DNA of 64,000 nucleotides. Source: Deltaproteobacteria bacterium (GTDB taxonomy: Bacteria; Bdellovibrionota_B; Oligoflexia; Oligoflexales; CAIYRB01). The position numbers were made by a program, and so were the translations under genes. Within the stretch, counting starts at the first letter, position 1; every line of letters starts with the position of its first letter. The stretch is taken from positions 1-64,000 of the forward strand of contig VGTI01000016.1 of the NCBI GenBank assembly GCA_016874735.1. Reading direction: 5' to 3'. Shown here in pieces: positions 1-8,226 of the stretch. The notes beneath the pieces are model-generated. The model was not told the origin of the DNA. It was given only the letters and a program-made list of their open reading frames with translations, and made no database searches.

Positions 1-211
1 TGCTCCCACCGGCGCAGCGTTGATACTGAGGTGCCAAGTGCCCGACTCGCTTGACCTATTGACAAATACATAGGCGATACCTCCCTGCGTCCTATCGGCA
101 GGGAGGGCGTAAGCTATTGAATGGGCATATTTAGGTGAGGATTTGGCTAGCTGTAGTCAGCCCCAGATTTCGCCAACACTGAGTTAAGCGCCTATGATTT
201 GACTTTCATAC

Positions 212-1849
212 TTAAGTTCCTTGAGTGAGTGTTTCGAAGGCACTGCGGGAAGCCATCGGGCAACCGAAGTCTTCCCACTGCTGCCTGAGTCTCATATCGT
301 CGGCACTACCGTTCGTCTCGATAGACGTGATGCTTTCAGGATCATTCTTAAGTTTCTTCATCCCTTGAACGAGGGTATTCCTGGCGTTGGTGAGAGCGTC
401 GTTGCTGTAGAGAAACGTATCACAGATATCGATAAATGCCTGATATTCCAGATTTTGCTCTTTCTCCACTTTGTTGAGTTGCTCAACTAAATACGCCGCG
501 GTTGCCTTGCGCGCTATATTCATAGACTTAAAATCTGTGACGGCATTGCGCTCCTCTGGTTTACGTCGCACCCACTGGACGAACCTTACGTTCTTCGGGT
601 GGTGACCAGTCTGCGGGAGCTTCACTTGTTCGCTGAAATTGGCGAGGGCTAGATGGGAGCTAGCGGCACTGATACTGCGCTGCGTGCTATCGATCAGCCC
701 CTTAATGGAAGCGATACGCTTCATGCTATCCACAGGGATGGCCACAGTTTTGTATTCAACTGGATAATAAGTACCAATGTAGCGGACGGGACTAGCGCCG
801 CTTTTACTCGCATCCATAAAAATCCACGGTGGGACCAGGCGACGCCCCGCTATGCCCTTGGCGTCGTCGCTAGGTTCGGGGCGCTTGTTTAATGCTGATT
901 TGACGTACCGCCTTGCTACGGGATTATCGACGAGTGAGTCCACGCCACTGGGGAGAAACGACGAGAAATATCTGACAATGGACTTTGTGACGACATCATC
1001 ATTTAAGTCGGCACGATATAGACTCTGATTTGCGGCGCGAAAGTCGTTAAATTCGGCCAAAATTTGTGCAATGGGTACGGGTTTCACGGGGAACCGACCG
1101 CTTGCCACCGCATGAACCATAAAAGGCAACTCACTGCAATAAAGAGGCGTCTTGTCGCTGCCGTTGAGCGATTTCTTGAAGTCATCGATATCGCTCTGCG
1201 AATCAACTGCCAGCTTGAACATGTAGTCGTAGCGCCAGTTACGAAATAGCCGCATCGCAGCATCTTGAACCTGCGCGGGGTCAGCATCAGTAACACGAAA
1301 GAAATGCGTGGGGCTGACAAATCCACACCCTGATGGATCGTAGCCGCCAGTGGTGTCGATGTGACAGAGAAAGGCATCGCCCTCAGCGTTGGGAAAAAAG
1401 AGACTGCGCTCACCGCTTTGGTTAGCGATGACAATGCCTGCGTGATACATCCCCTTTTGTATCAGCATCATCGGATCGGGGTCCTCAGCCCCCATTGTCT
1501 GGAATTCGACAAAAATGTCGCCCGGTCGCACGTACTCTGCAATCGCGCGATTCGTCTGTAGGTAGCGAATACCATGCTCTGGCAGCTGCTTAAGATGCTT
1601 GACGGGGACGACAGGTGGTAAGGGCTGACCGTGCAGAGGTCCCGCAGCATCTTCCTCCAGCCGGCTGAGCGGCAGGCTGTTAAAGGGATAAGGCTCTACC
1701 GGCAACTGCAAACCACTTAGGAGCCAACTCGAAGTCAGATCTGACGTAGCACCGTCGTGCTTGGCGCGACAACCCAAGAATGCCAAGGCAATAGTCAAAA
1801 CCATCATTTTTTGCAATTCACTCAAAACGCTATTTGAACGACTACGCAT
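212..1849 (-). CDS. exported YiiX-like (permuted papain-fold) amidase-type lipoprotein
   Basis: Predicted 545-residue envelope protein. The N-terminus has a hydrophobic stretch ending FLGC, a plausible but imperfect lipobox (Cys27). The middle carries the order typical of circularly permuted NlpC/P60-like (YiiX/YebB) hydrolases: a GDIFVEF strand, then YHAGIV with His136, then PLYCSELPF with Cys238. In that family His and Cys are catalytic and the enzymes cleave amide or ester bonds in cell-wall or lipid-linked substrates; the substrate here is unknown. The C-terminal half has no fold I recognise. I chose the ATG at 1849 because GGGATGG precedes it; an upstream in-frame ATG at 1903 has no ribosome-binding site and would add 18 residues across an 8-bp tandem repeat. 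It is a stand-alone leftward gene. Domain call moderately sure, function unsure. Confidence 0.7.
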   Translation of the reverse strand: MRSRSNSVLSELQKMMVLTIALAFLGCRAKHDGATSDLTSSWLLSGLQLPVEPYPFNSLPLSRLEEDAAGPLHGQPLPPVVPVKHLKQLPEHGIRYLQTNRAIAEYVRPGDIFVEFQTMGAEDPDPMMLIQKGMYHAGIVIANQSGERSLFFPNAEGDAFLCHIDTTGGYDPSGCGFVSPTHFFRVTDADPAQVQDAAMRLFRNWRYDYMFKLAVDSQSDIDDFKKSLNGSDKTPLYCSELPFMVHAVASGRFPVKPVPIAQILAEFNDFRAANQSLYRADLNDDVVTKSIVRYFSSFLPSGVDSLVDNPVARRYVKSALNKRPEPSDDAKGIAGRRLVPPWIFMDASKSGASPVRYIGTYYPVEYKTVAIPVDSMKRIASIKGLIDSTQRSISAASSHLALANFSEQVKLPQTGHHPKNVRFVQWVRRKPEERNAVTDFKSMNIARKATAAYLVEQLNKVEKEQNLEYQAFIDICDTFLYSNDALTNARNTLVQGMKKLKNDPESITSIETNGSADDMRLRQQWEDFGCPMASRSAFETLTQGT

Positions 1850-1871
1850 GATACCATCCCAAAGATGCAAT

Positions 1872-1895
1872 GATTTGAGGATTTGAGGATTCAAG
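1872..1895. repeat. 8-bp tandem repeat (GATTTGAG, about three copies)
   Basis: Two exact copies of GATTTGAG followed by the variant GATTCAAG lie just upstream of the preferred start of the amidase-like gene. If translation starts at 1849 the repeat is in the 5' leader. Its role is unknown. Confidence 0.5.
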
Positions 1896-2050
1896 AATTT
1901 CATATTTTATATTTGTTTACCGGCAATTATAGCATCACGGCGCCGCGTTGCGGCACCTAAGCTGCCGCGCTTCTATACATTCTAAAGCCGCCACTGCTAT
2001 AATTAAGGGACATATTACCTACTATGTTACTGAGTTTAGCGAGGACGGTC

Positions 2051-2263
2051 ATGGCTACAACCATTCTACGTATCGTGAGCCTACTTTTGTGCCTTACCAC
2101 GCTAGGACTCAGCGCCTGTCAAACCAGTGTCGCCGGCAATGAAAATGGATCGTCCCCTCTCAATGAGGACGAAGCGATTGAATATAAAAAGGCCATCAAT
2201 CGTTGTTACAAGATTGGTGGCACTAGAGTTGTGAAGATTATGGGTGAACTACGCTGTTATTAA
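2051..2263 (+). CDS. small lipoprotein with C-terminal cysteine pair
   Basis: A 70-residue protein with a signal peptide ending in a good lipobox (LSAC), so probably a membrane-anchored lipoprotein. The mature part is short and charged, and the tail has two Cys residues (CYKIGGT...ELRCY) that could form a disulfide. The ATG at 2051 has GAGG seven bases upstream; an earlier ATG at 2024 lacks such a site. A TATAAT hexamer lies at 1998-2003. It resembles no named family. The Cys-GG/GT-Cys tail resembles the end of the neighbouring convergent Ala-rich lipoprotein. Coding status is supported by the signal peptide, lipobox and ribosome-binding site. Confidence 0.65.
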   Translation: MATTILRIVSLLLCLTTLGLSACQTSVAGNENGSSPLNEDEAIEYKKAINRCYKIGGTRVVKIMGELRCY

Positions 2264-2276
2264 CCCCCGATCAATC

Positions 2277-4142
2277 CTACATCGTCATTGACGGGTAGGA
2301 TGCGAAGACACAGAGGTTTCGTGCATTATCCCAAGTACCTTTTTTGTTGGTGCACTCTGTCTTCATAGCTGTAATGTCAAACGTTGGGATCGAAACCTGA
2401 CTGAATGTCGAGCTCTGTAGTTGGCTCCAGTCTTGATTGAGTTGTGTGCCAGCAGTACTAGGGTTGAATCCGCTGATTGAGTTCATATTGTTGAATGCGG
2501 ATGTCATCGTTGATTTGAGATCGTTCGCAATCGTCGATGTCGATAAACTCGACATACCGGGGACATTCAAGCTACCAAGACTGGTCATGACACCTTTGCT
2601 AGCTTCCAACGCGATGGCACCGAGGTCACCGCCACTGATTTTATTTAGCTGCGCCAGACTCCCAAGTCCCGCCGTCGCACCATTACTGATGGCTAGCAGC
2701 CCATCTTTGGCGTGACTACTGCTGAAGTTAGGGTCAGCCGCCGCGATCCGGTTTATTGCGGCTGTGGCCTGCGTGGACACTTTCGTCGTTATAGTTTTCA
2801 CCAAATTTGTACTGGGCGCAAAACTCGGGACATCCACCGCAGCAACAGCCGCATTAGCACTTTGCGAAATTTTGCCCAGAAAAGCGCTGGTATTGGTCTG
2901 AGAAATCCCACTGATCGCCGTTAGTACCCCAAGATTAGCCGAGGCACCGTAGGCCATACCGCTCAGTAGATCTGGTACTTGCGAGGCTGGAAATCCGGCC
3001 TTCGATAGACCGCTGGCCGGCGCTGCAGTGATTTTGTCGAGCATCGCTGCAAGGCGATCCGAGGTAGCCATCGCAGGGACTTTACTGGCCAGTGTAGGTA
3101 GTGCCTGGGTCGGCCCAGCGGTAGTGGCCGCCACAAGGTCAGTCTGCGCCGTCGTGCTCATACTGAATGCCGTCACCACAGGCCCGAGACCGGCCGTGGC
3201 ACCGCTGGAAATTTTTGCCGCCAAGTCGGGTAACAACTGGGCGTCAGTCGAAAACTTACTCAACTGCTGCGTCATTGCCGCAGTGATTCCCGTCAGTGCT
3301 CGTTCGGCACTACCTGATGACGGCAATTTTGTAGCCAAACTCGCAAGACCTTTGGTCGATCCTGTCGATACGGCGCTCAGTGCGGCGTCGGCAGATATCG
3401 AGGTAGGTGGCAGCGTTGAGATACCCGCAGTCAGCCCTGCCGACAGCGCCGGCAGCTCGCCTTCAATAATGTCGTCTTCGCCGGATCCAGCGGCACCCAC
3501 ACGTGCGACGATCGCACTCGACATGGCCTCAGAAGTCTCGGGCACATCCGCGTCGGGGACCCCAGCGGCCGTCAGATTGGCCATAGCAGCTTGGCCGATC
3601 GCGGCAATGGCCGTACCCTTAGCTGTTTGGCCTTCGGCAGCTGCATCGTCAGGTAGGTTTTCGTCGTCCGCCTCACTCAAAGATTTAAAGAGGCTACCAG
3701 CCATCTTGCCACTCAGCCCGGTCACTTGATCAGGGTCAGTAACTCCCACAGTGTCTAGGCTGCCCTCGGCGCCACCCATGATGTCACCCATGATTTCCGT
3801 ATAGTCTGACGAGCTCCCGTGACCAGCAGATAGTACTGCACGCTCGGCTGCGTTGCCGACCTGATCGGCTTGATCGGCCGTCAATTGATCGTCAGCGCCG
3901 AGCAGAGCCGTGCTCGGTCCGATCGCCGCAACTAGCGCAGCGATGACCGCTTGCGCATCTGGCGTTACACTACTGGTGCTACCGCCACCGCCTCCCCCAC
4001 CACCACCGGAGTCGTCAGCTACTTCTGGTTCGGGATCGGCCGTAGAACTCTTTTTAGCACACCCCATCGCCCCTACCGCTGCGATGAGGGCCGCATGTAT
4101 CACCAGCGACGCTTTGGTGCGTGTCATAACAAACCTGGCCAT
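2277..4142 (-). CDS. long Ala/Ser/Thr-rich repeat lipoprotein
   Basis: Predicted 621-residue exported protein of unknown function. It begins with a signal peptide and candidate lipid Cys (GAMGC), then an acidic linker and a run of nine glycines. Next come roughly 500 residues of Ala/Gly/Ser/Thr-rich, weakly periodic sequence with recurring AGL/LASK-type units about 30-35 residues apart. The end carries a Cys pair around a KKGTWDN segment. The start at 4142 is chosen for a strong GGGGAGGAATTCT leader; an in-frame extension to 4229 would place 29 non-signal residues first. A sigma-28-like promoter at 4266-4292 faces it. The composition suggests an extended, possibly filament- or stalk-like surface protein, but that is inference. 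No catalytic motif is visible. Confidence 0.7.
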   Translation of the reverse strand: MARFVMTRTKASLVIHAALIAAVGAMGCAKKSSTADPEPEVADDSGGGGGGGGGSTSSVTPDAQAVIAALVAAIGPSTALLGADDQLTADQADQVGNAAERAVLSAGHGSSSDYTEIMGDIMGGAEGSLDTVGVTDPDQVTGLSGKMAGSLFKSLSEADDENLPDDAAAEGQTAKGTAIAAIGQAAMANLTAAGVPDADVPETSEAMSSAIVARVGAAGSGEDDIIEGELPALSAGLTAGISTLPPTSISADAALSAVSTGSTKGLASLATKLPSSGSAERALTGITAAMTQQLSKFSTDAQLLPDLAAKISSGATAGLGPVVTAFSMSTTAQTDLVAATTAGPTQALPTLASKVPAMATSDRLAAMLDKITAAPASGLSKAGFPASQVPDLLSGMAYGASANLGVLTAISGISQTNTSAFLGKISQSANAAVAAVDVPSFAPSTNLVKTITTKVSTQATAAINRIAAADPNFSSSHAKDGLLAISNGATAGLGSLAQLNKISGGDLGAIALEASKGVMTSLGSLNVPGMSSLSTSTIANDLKSTMTSAFNNMNSISGFNPSTAGTQLNQDWSQLQSSTFSQVSIPTFDITAMKTECTNKKGTWDNARNLCVFASYPSMTM

Positions 4143-4265
4143 AGAATTCCTCCCCTGCGGCTTTTCGCCGCTTTGCGCATTCACGCAATGGACCTGCATG
4201 GATCCACGTGGCGTGTCCACTAGACGCATGCGCTAGGCTGATCCTGGGCGCATTCAGTGATGCCA

Positions 4266-4292
4266 TCATCGGCCGGTTGGGGAAAAACTTTA
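4266..4292 (-). promoter_or_regulatory. sigma-28 (FliA)-like promoter for the Ala-rich lipoprotein
   Basis: On the minus strand TAAAGTTT (4285-4292) is followed after 11 bases by GCCGATGA (4266-4273). The -35 equals the flagellar sigma-28 consensus and the -10 matches six of eight positions of GCCGATAA. It lies about 125 bases ahead of the start at 4142. Confidence 0.65.
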
Positions 4293-4319
4293 GCTCAACC
4301 AAAAATATCTGATAAATTA

Positions 4320-4336
4320 GTGAGTTATTCGCTCAC
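4320..4336. other. small inverted repeat GTGAG-N7-CTCAC
   Basis: A perfect 5-bp stem with a 7-base loop lies between the 3' end of the HEPN gene and the sigma-28-like promoter. There is no clean T-run, so it is a weak terminator candidate only. Confidence 0.3.
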
Positions 4337-4365
4337 AGCAAACGGCAGATCAGGTAAGGTATCAA

Positions 4366-4767
4366 TCAACCTTTGCAAGCCAAGGCCCAGGCGAGCACAT
4401 CTTTGGCTGCGCTTAAAGCCAGATCGGCCTCCTCCCAACTAAGACTCCAAGGCCCTTCTTCATAACGACGGACTGCGCCGTAAATGGTGAGTTCTCCGAG
4501 AGCATCGCCATGCGGCGGAACGTCGCTCGGTCCCATCAAATCTATCAGTTGGCGTAAATCATGTGTCGCAGGAAAAGCGATCTCTCTGATGCAAAGCACA
4601 GCTTTTAGAGATTTCTCTACCACTTGCTCGGCAAAATAAGCGAGATTCTCCGCGCGACCACTACGTGCAGCTTGGATGGCGTGACCAGCATCGAGGTCAG
4701 ACTGTGCGATTCGCAAAAGTTCTTCGGCGTATTCTTTTTTGTACTTGCGAACTTTAGATGGAGTCAT
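4366..4767 (-). CDS. HEPN-domain protein (partner of MNT nucleotidyltransferase)
   Basis: A 133-residue all-helical protein with the layout of small HEPN proteins: an N-terminal charged helix, an AYFAEQVVEKSLKAVL helix and the conserved THDLRQL segment. HEPN proteins paired with minimal nucleotidyltransferases form HEPN-MNT toxin-antitoxin-like modules, where the HEPN can be an RNase. Here the usual R-x4-6-H RNase motif is not visible: the nearest Arg to the conserved His is R61 with H69, seven residues between. RNase activity is therefore doubtful. Its ATG overlaps the stop of the upstream MNT gene by four bases, so the two are translationally coupled. Confidence 0.8.
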   Translation of the reverse strand: MTPSKVRKYKKEYAEELLRIAQSDLDAGHAIQAARSGRAENLAYFAEQVVEKSLKAVLCIREIAFPATHDLRQLIDLMGPSDVPPHGDALGELTIYGAVRRYEEGPWSLSWEEADLALSAAKDVLAWALACKG

Positions 4768-5135
4768 TGGGTAGCTTCTCTCCGTAGCGGTGCGGCTCCG
4801 TATACGAGCTTTCCCTCTGTTTGGACAGTCTCGATTAAGGGACTATAACGACGCCTTTGCCACCATGCAGCAACGTCGATAAAAATAATATCGGCAGCCA
4901 CGGAACAAGGGCACTTGAGTCGCAACACAGCTGTTTGAGCCGCCCTAGCCGTGGCTTCGTCCGGGTAAATGACCAGCAAATCAATGTCGGACTCAACACT
5001 GGCCTGTCCACTTGCCATCGAGCCAAAAACGTAGATGGCCGTCGGCATGCTGACTGCAGTGATTTGGTCGACATAGGCATGCACAGCAAGATCGACCTCA
5101 TCGGCACTAATTTTCATGAAACGAAGCAGCGACAT
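4764..5135 (-). CDS. MNT-type minimal nucleotidyltransferase
   Basis: A 123-residue protein of the DNA polymerase beta-like nucleotidyltransferase superfamily. The active-site motif is clear: GSMASG (Gly38-Ser39) followed by SDIDLLV with Asp50 and Asp52, and a third candidate acidic residue in ADIIFID. Short MNT proteins adenylylate (AMPylate) their HEPN partner in characterised pairs and so act as the antitoxin. The gene is first in a two-gene unit with the HEPN gene. Met7 (5117) is an alternative start. There is no sign of a mobile element nearby. Confidence 0.82.
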   Translation of the reverse strand: MSLLRFMKISADEVDLAVHAYVDQITAVSMPTAIYVFGSMASGQASVESDIDLLVIYPDEATARAAQTAVLRLKCPCSVAADIIFIDVAAWWQRRRYSPLIETVQTEGKLVYGAAPLRREATQ

Positions 5136-5210
5136 ATTTACTCAAATCTACCGGATTAAGCAGAGTCTAATTCGTGCATTACGCCATAAATTCCGCTACA
5201 GCAAGACTTT

Positions 5211-6911
5211 TCAACGATCCTCCCAGGTGCGCATCTTTTTTAAAACCCAGCCACACCCATACAGCAGCAGACCGCCGCCGAGTAAGCAGCCGACACGCAC
5301 TAGATTTGTGGTGCTTACAAGGTCGTAAAAGACGGCCTTGAGACCAACAGCCAGAAGAATGAGCAGCGCCGAGTGCCCTAAAGTTCGGTCACGCCACCAG
5401 TTGGCGGCAGCCAGGATGAGCACGGCGTAAAGTCCCCAGGTCATGCTAACAAACAGGGCGCCTGACCAAGAGAGATCCAGTGATAAACGATAAAGTCCGA
5501 GCAAAACTTCGAGATGGCCGAACCCCAGAAGGACCTCAGCATAGCGGACAAATCTGGACTCAGGCTGCTTTTTTGTTCCCATGACGCCAAAGGTAACGAC
5601 GGCTGTTAAACCATAAGCGAGGTTATAAAGGTGCAAATTTGTCACGGTATCGACCGCAAAAAAGGTCAAGATCGCACCGTAAATCACGGTCGACCCCGTG
5701 ATAAGGAGTGGCCATTGCAGGCGGATGCGGAGCTCTTGTGGTGAGCGGTGCCACACGAGTAAAGCCCCCATTGCGAGCACAAGAGCTACGATCGGTTGTA
5801 GGGGCTCACTGAGCAACTGAAAGTAAAGACAGTGTACCCAGGTGATTGTCGTGAACGTAATGAGCGCCTGATCACTCTTTAATTCCCTACCAAGGTACCG
5901 CCGCGCCATATAGTAAACAACCATGACAAAGCTTCCGATCGCGAGACCAAACAACGGCGCCAATGATGGTGTGATTTGTGATACCAGATGATCCGATGAC
6001 CAGTAGAATAATAGCAGCACTATCAACAAGGCCACACTCTCACCGGACGTGAGCGGCTCATGATGTTTAACCGAATAGGTGAGCATCGCTGCTCCAAATA
6101 CGACGAGCTGAAGTAGCTGCACGACAAGCAGCGTTGTGCGTTGGTCCTCGGTGTGCGCCAGATTTGTCATGAGTAGCAATGTAAACAGGGCAAAATAACA
6201 AGCGACGAAGAGAACATCGCGTCGCTTCTGAACCAATGCGGTTAGGGAAAACGACACGTTCCAGATCACCAAAAACGTGTTCATAGCAATCCAGTCGGGA
6301 CTGTTGTAGCCAACGATGGGCAGCGCCAGATACGTTCCGGCCATGGCGACCAGAAGGTAGATCCGACTACCATCGGCAAAATTGGCGACCACCGAGCCGA
6401 TACCAACAGCGCCTGCACACAACAGGGCCACGGTTGCTGGCACTAACTGGTGAACTACAAAGGCACCGACCCAGGTGAGGTGGAGGATGGTGGTTCCGGC
6501 ACCAGCGAGAATCGCCCCGTAGGCTTTAGCGTGTTGTGCGAGAAACTGGGGTGCCAAAAAGAAGCCCACGCCGACTACCGTCGCTAGGATCACCTGGCGT
6601 ATGGGCGTCAAAAACCCAGAATCCACGCTCATTTTGATGAAAAAGGCACCGGCCAGAATCACAAAGACGACACCAATAATTGCCAGAACTGTCGAGGAGT
6701 CTACCGATGCGATGGGTGCATTGGCCGCACCTGCTCTCTCTACAGCCCGCGGCTCGTAGTGTGCTGGTAGAGCATGCGGCGTCTCCGTAGACGGCGTGAG
6801 ACGTGGCTCAGCCTCGGCGGCTGGAGCTATGCCGCGGAGTTTACGTAATTCGGCTTCCACGCTGCTCAGTCGTTGCTCGAAATCCTTGAGCACCTCGTCC
6901 AACTCGGCCAT
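5211..6911 (-). CDS. DUF2339 family multi-pass membrane protein
   Basis: A 566-residue inner-membrane protein. Residues 1-25 form a short coiled-coil-like helix (DFEQRLSSVEAELRKLRG), then a Pro/Ala linker, then about fifteen hydrophobic segments from near residue 70 to the C-terminus. This architecture and motifs such as FFIKMSVDSGF and LAGAGTTILHLT are typical of DUF2339 proteins, whose function is not established. AGGAG lies eight bases ahead of the ATG. It sits between the MNT/HEPN pair and the CheA-like gene, all leftward, with 51 bases to the latter, so it may be co-transcribed from the promoter at 7533-7560. Confidence 0.82.
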   Translation of the reverse strand: MAELDEVLKDFEQRLSSVEAELRKLRGIAPAAEAEPRLTPSTETPHALPAHYEPRAVERAGAANAPIASVDSSTVLAIIGVVFVILAGAFFIKMSVDSGFLTPIRQVILATVVGVGFFLAPQFLAQHAKAYGAILAGAGTTILHLTWVGAFVVHQLVPATVALLCAGAVGIGSVVANFADGSRIYLLVAMAGTYLALPIVGYNSPDWIAMNTFLVIWNVSFSLTALVQKRRDVLFVACYFALFTLLLMTNLAHTEDQRTTLLVVQLLQLVVFGAAMLTYSVKHHEPLTSGESVALLIVLLLFYWSSDHLVSQITPSLAPLFGLAIGSFVMVVYYMARRYLGRELKSDQALITFTTITWVHCLYFQLLSEPLQPIVALVLAMGALLVWHRSPQELRIRLQWPLLITGSTVIYGAILTFFAVDTVTNLHLYNLAYGLTAVVTFGVMGTKKQPESRFVRYAEVLLGFGHLEVLLGLYRLSLDLSWSGALFVSMTWGLYAVLILAAANWWRDRTLGHSALLILLAVGLKAVFYDLVSTTNLVRVGCLLGGGLLLYGCGWVLKKMRTWEDR

Positions 6912-6962
6912 GTTCTGCTCCTGCAGACTGCGACGATAACTACGCGATTACTAGGAGCGGAC

Positions 6963-7505
6963 TCAGGCCGCCGACTCGGAGTTTCCCTGCACTTCGTGGT
7001 CTGGCAGAGCCACCAGCTGCACATCGCGCCGCTCCCACGAGAACGTGTAGCTCATACCGCGCGCATTAGACCTCTCCACGGCGAAGTGCCCGCCGGTCGC
7101 TAGGAGCCGGCTGACTTCGGCGCTGAGCTCACCACCCACCGCATAAACCACGTCGTTACGCACCTGAGCCCCGTCGTCGCTGACACGGACGAAGAACCAA
7201 TCATTCACGCAGTCGACCGAAATGGCCACCTGTGCCACAGTAGATTTCTTGGCCGCACGCCTTTGGAGAGGGCGCTCGACGCCGTGCTGGATGATGCAGT
7301 GGAGCAGCGGCGCCGCCAGCGCCTTAAACTGGCTCTGGTCTGTGGGTCCGCCAGCGTGGGATGCATAAACGGTGAGGTTGCACTGCTTCCCGAGCTGACC
7401 GCCACTCGTAGCCAGGAGTCGGCTGAGCTCGTCCACAAGCGCCTCCCAGGTCGTTATGATCTCGGGAGCTGTGAGCTCGGGCACTGCATTGGTCGGGTTT
7501 TTCAT
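6963..7505 (-). CDS. degenerate CheA-like ATPase-domain protein
   Basis: A 180-residue protein whose middle resembles the ATP-binding (HATPase_c) region of CheA chemotaxis kinases: APLLHCIIQHGVERPLQRRAA aligns with the CheA N-box (HLVRNAIDHGIE...R) and VRVSDDGAQV with the G1 box (DDGxG). The N-box Asn that holds Mg-ATP is replaced, the glycine-rich lids are missing and no phosphorylated-His domain is present. It is thus unlikely to be an active kinase and may be a binding or regulatory remnant. GGAGG lies seven bases before the ATG at 7505. A sigma-28-like promoter at 7533-7560 fits a chemotaxis/motility link. The family assignment rests on motif reading alone. Confidence 0.55.
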   Translation of the reverse strand: MKNPTNAVPELTAPEIITTWEALVDELSRLLATSGGQLGKQCNLTVYASHAGGPTDQSQFKALAAPLLHCIIQHGVERPLQRRAAKKSTVAQVAISVDCVNDWFFVRVSDDGAQVRNDVVYAVGGELSAEVSRLLATGGHFAVERSNARGMSYTFSWERRDVQLVALPDHEVQGNSESAA

Positions 7506-7532
7506 GGCCAAACCTCCGGTGTACTCTTATTT

Positions 7533-7560
7533 GATTCGGCAAAATGCCCCTGAAACTTTA
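7533..7560 (-). promoter_or_regulatory. sigma-28-like promoter for the CheA-like gene
   Basis: Minus-strand TAAAGTTT (7553-7560), 12-base spacer, GCCGAATC (7533-7540). The predicted transcript start lies about 20 bases ahead of the start codon at 7505, with the GGAGG site in between. Confidence 0.65.
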
Positions 7561-7750
7561 GAGAAATCGACCGACCGAACTCTACCTGCAGGCGCTGCTT
7601 GCACATTTTGTCGCAAGTAGTAGAATCCCCGCCTGGTTTCCACGCACTTTGCTTCTGCACACGCTGGATAAATATCTAGTGTTATCAGTGGCTTTTGGGA
7701 TATGTAATCAACGCAGCTGGCCATGTGCGGCCGGCCGATAGGAGTTACCC

Positions 7751-8167
7751 GTGATTCAGCAAACCCTTTCCATTATCAAGCCCGATGGCACCGAGCGCAA
7801 CCTGGTAGGCAAGATTGTCAGCCGTTTTGAGGAGGCCGGACTCAAGGTTGTAGCGATGAAGCGCAAGCGCCTCTCCGACCATGAGGCCAAAGGCTTTTAC
7901 GCTGTCCACAAGGACCGCCCCTTCTTTGGTGAGCTGGTGCAGATGATGACCTCGGGCCCCGTCGTCCTCATGGTCCTCGAGGGCGAGAACGCCGTCGTTC
8001 GCAACCGTGAGCTCATGGGCGCCACGGATCCAGCTAAAGCCGCTGCGGGCACGATCCGTAAGGACTTTGCCAAGTCGATTGGCGAGAACACCGTGCATGG
8101 CTCTGACAGCCCAGAGAACGCACGCACCGAGGTGAACTACTTCTTCGCAGCGACGGAAGTGGGCTAA
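7751..8167 (+). CDS. ndk: nucleoside diphosphate kinase
   Basis: A 138-residue cytosolic enzyme that transfers the gamma-phosphate from ATP to other nucleoside diphosphates through a phosphohistidine. Family features are all present: TLSIIKPDG at the N-terminus, the GxMGATDPxxAxxGTIR region and the active-site [12 protein letters not shown] with the catalytic His. Length is normal. Translation starts at GTG with AGGAG seven bases upstream. It is followed 59 bases later by tex. No specific promoter is assigned in the 245-base gap upstream, although weak AT-rich elements occur there. Confidence 0.97.
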   Translation: MIQQTLSIIKPDGTERNLVGKIVSRFEEAGLKVVAMKRKRLSDHEAKGFYAVHKDRPFFGELVQMMTSGPVVLMVLEGENAVVRNRELMGATDPAKAAAGTIRKDFAKSIGENTVHGSDSPENARTEVNYFFAATEVG

Positions 8168-8226
8168 CACTCCAGGATTTTTTAAGCGCAATTTTGACCA
8201 CCATACTTCAGCAAGGTGAACGGCTC

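Noticed and set aside
1998-2003. TATAAT as a full sigma-70 promoter for the small lipoprotein
   Set aside because: No acceptable -35 at 16-18 bases upstream; noted only within the gene entry.
3028-3729. 233-codon open frame antisense to the Ala-rich lipoprotein
   Set aside because: It mirrors the biased Ala/Thr composition of the opposite strand; no ribosome-binding site or recognisable domain. The lipoprotein frame has the signal peptide and strong start.
7527-7724. 65-codon leftward frame in the ndk upstream gap
   Set aside because: It overlaps the sigma-28-like promoter at 7533-7560 and shows no domain, signal peptide or clear ribosome-binding site.
7745-8191. 148-codon frame antisense to ndk
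   Set aside because: ndk is fully conserved in its own frame; the opposite frame is a shadow.
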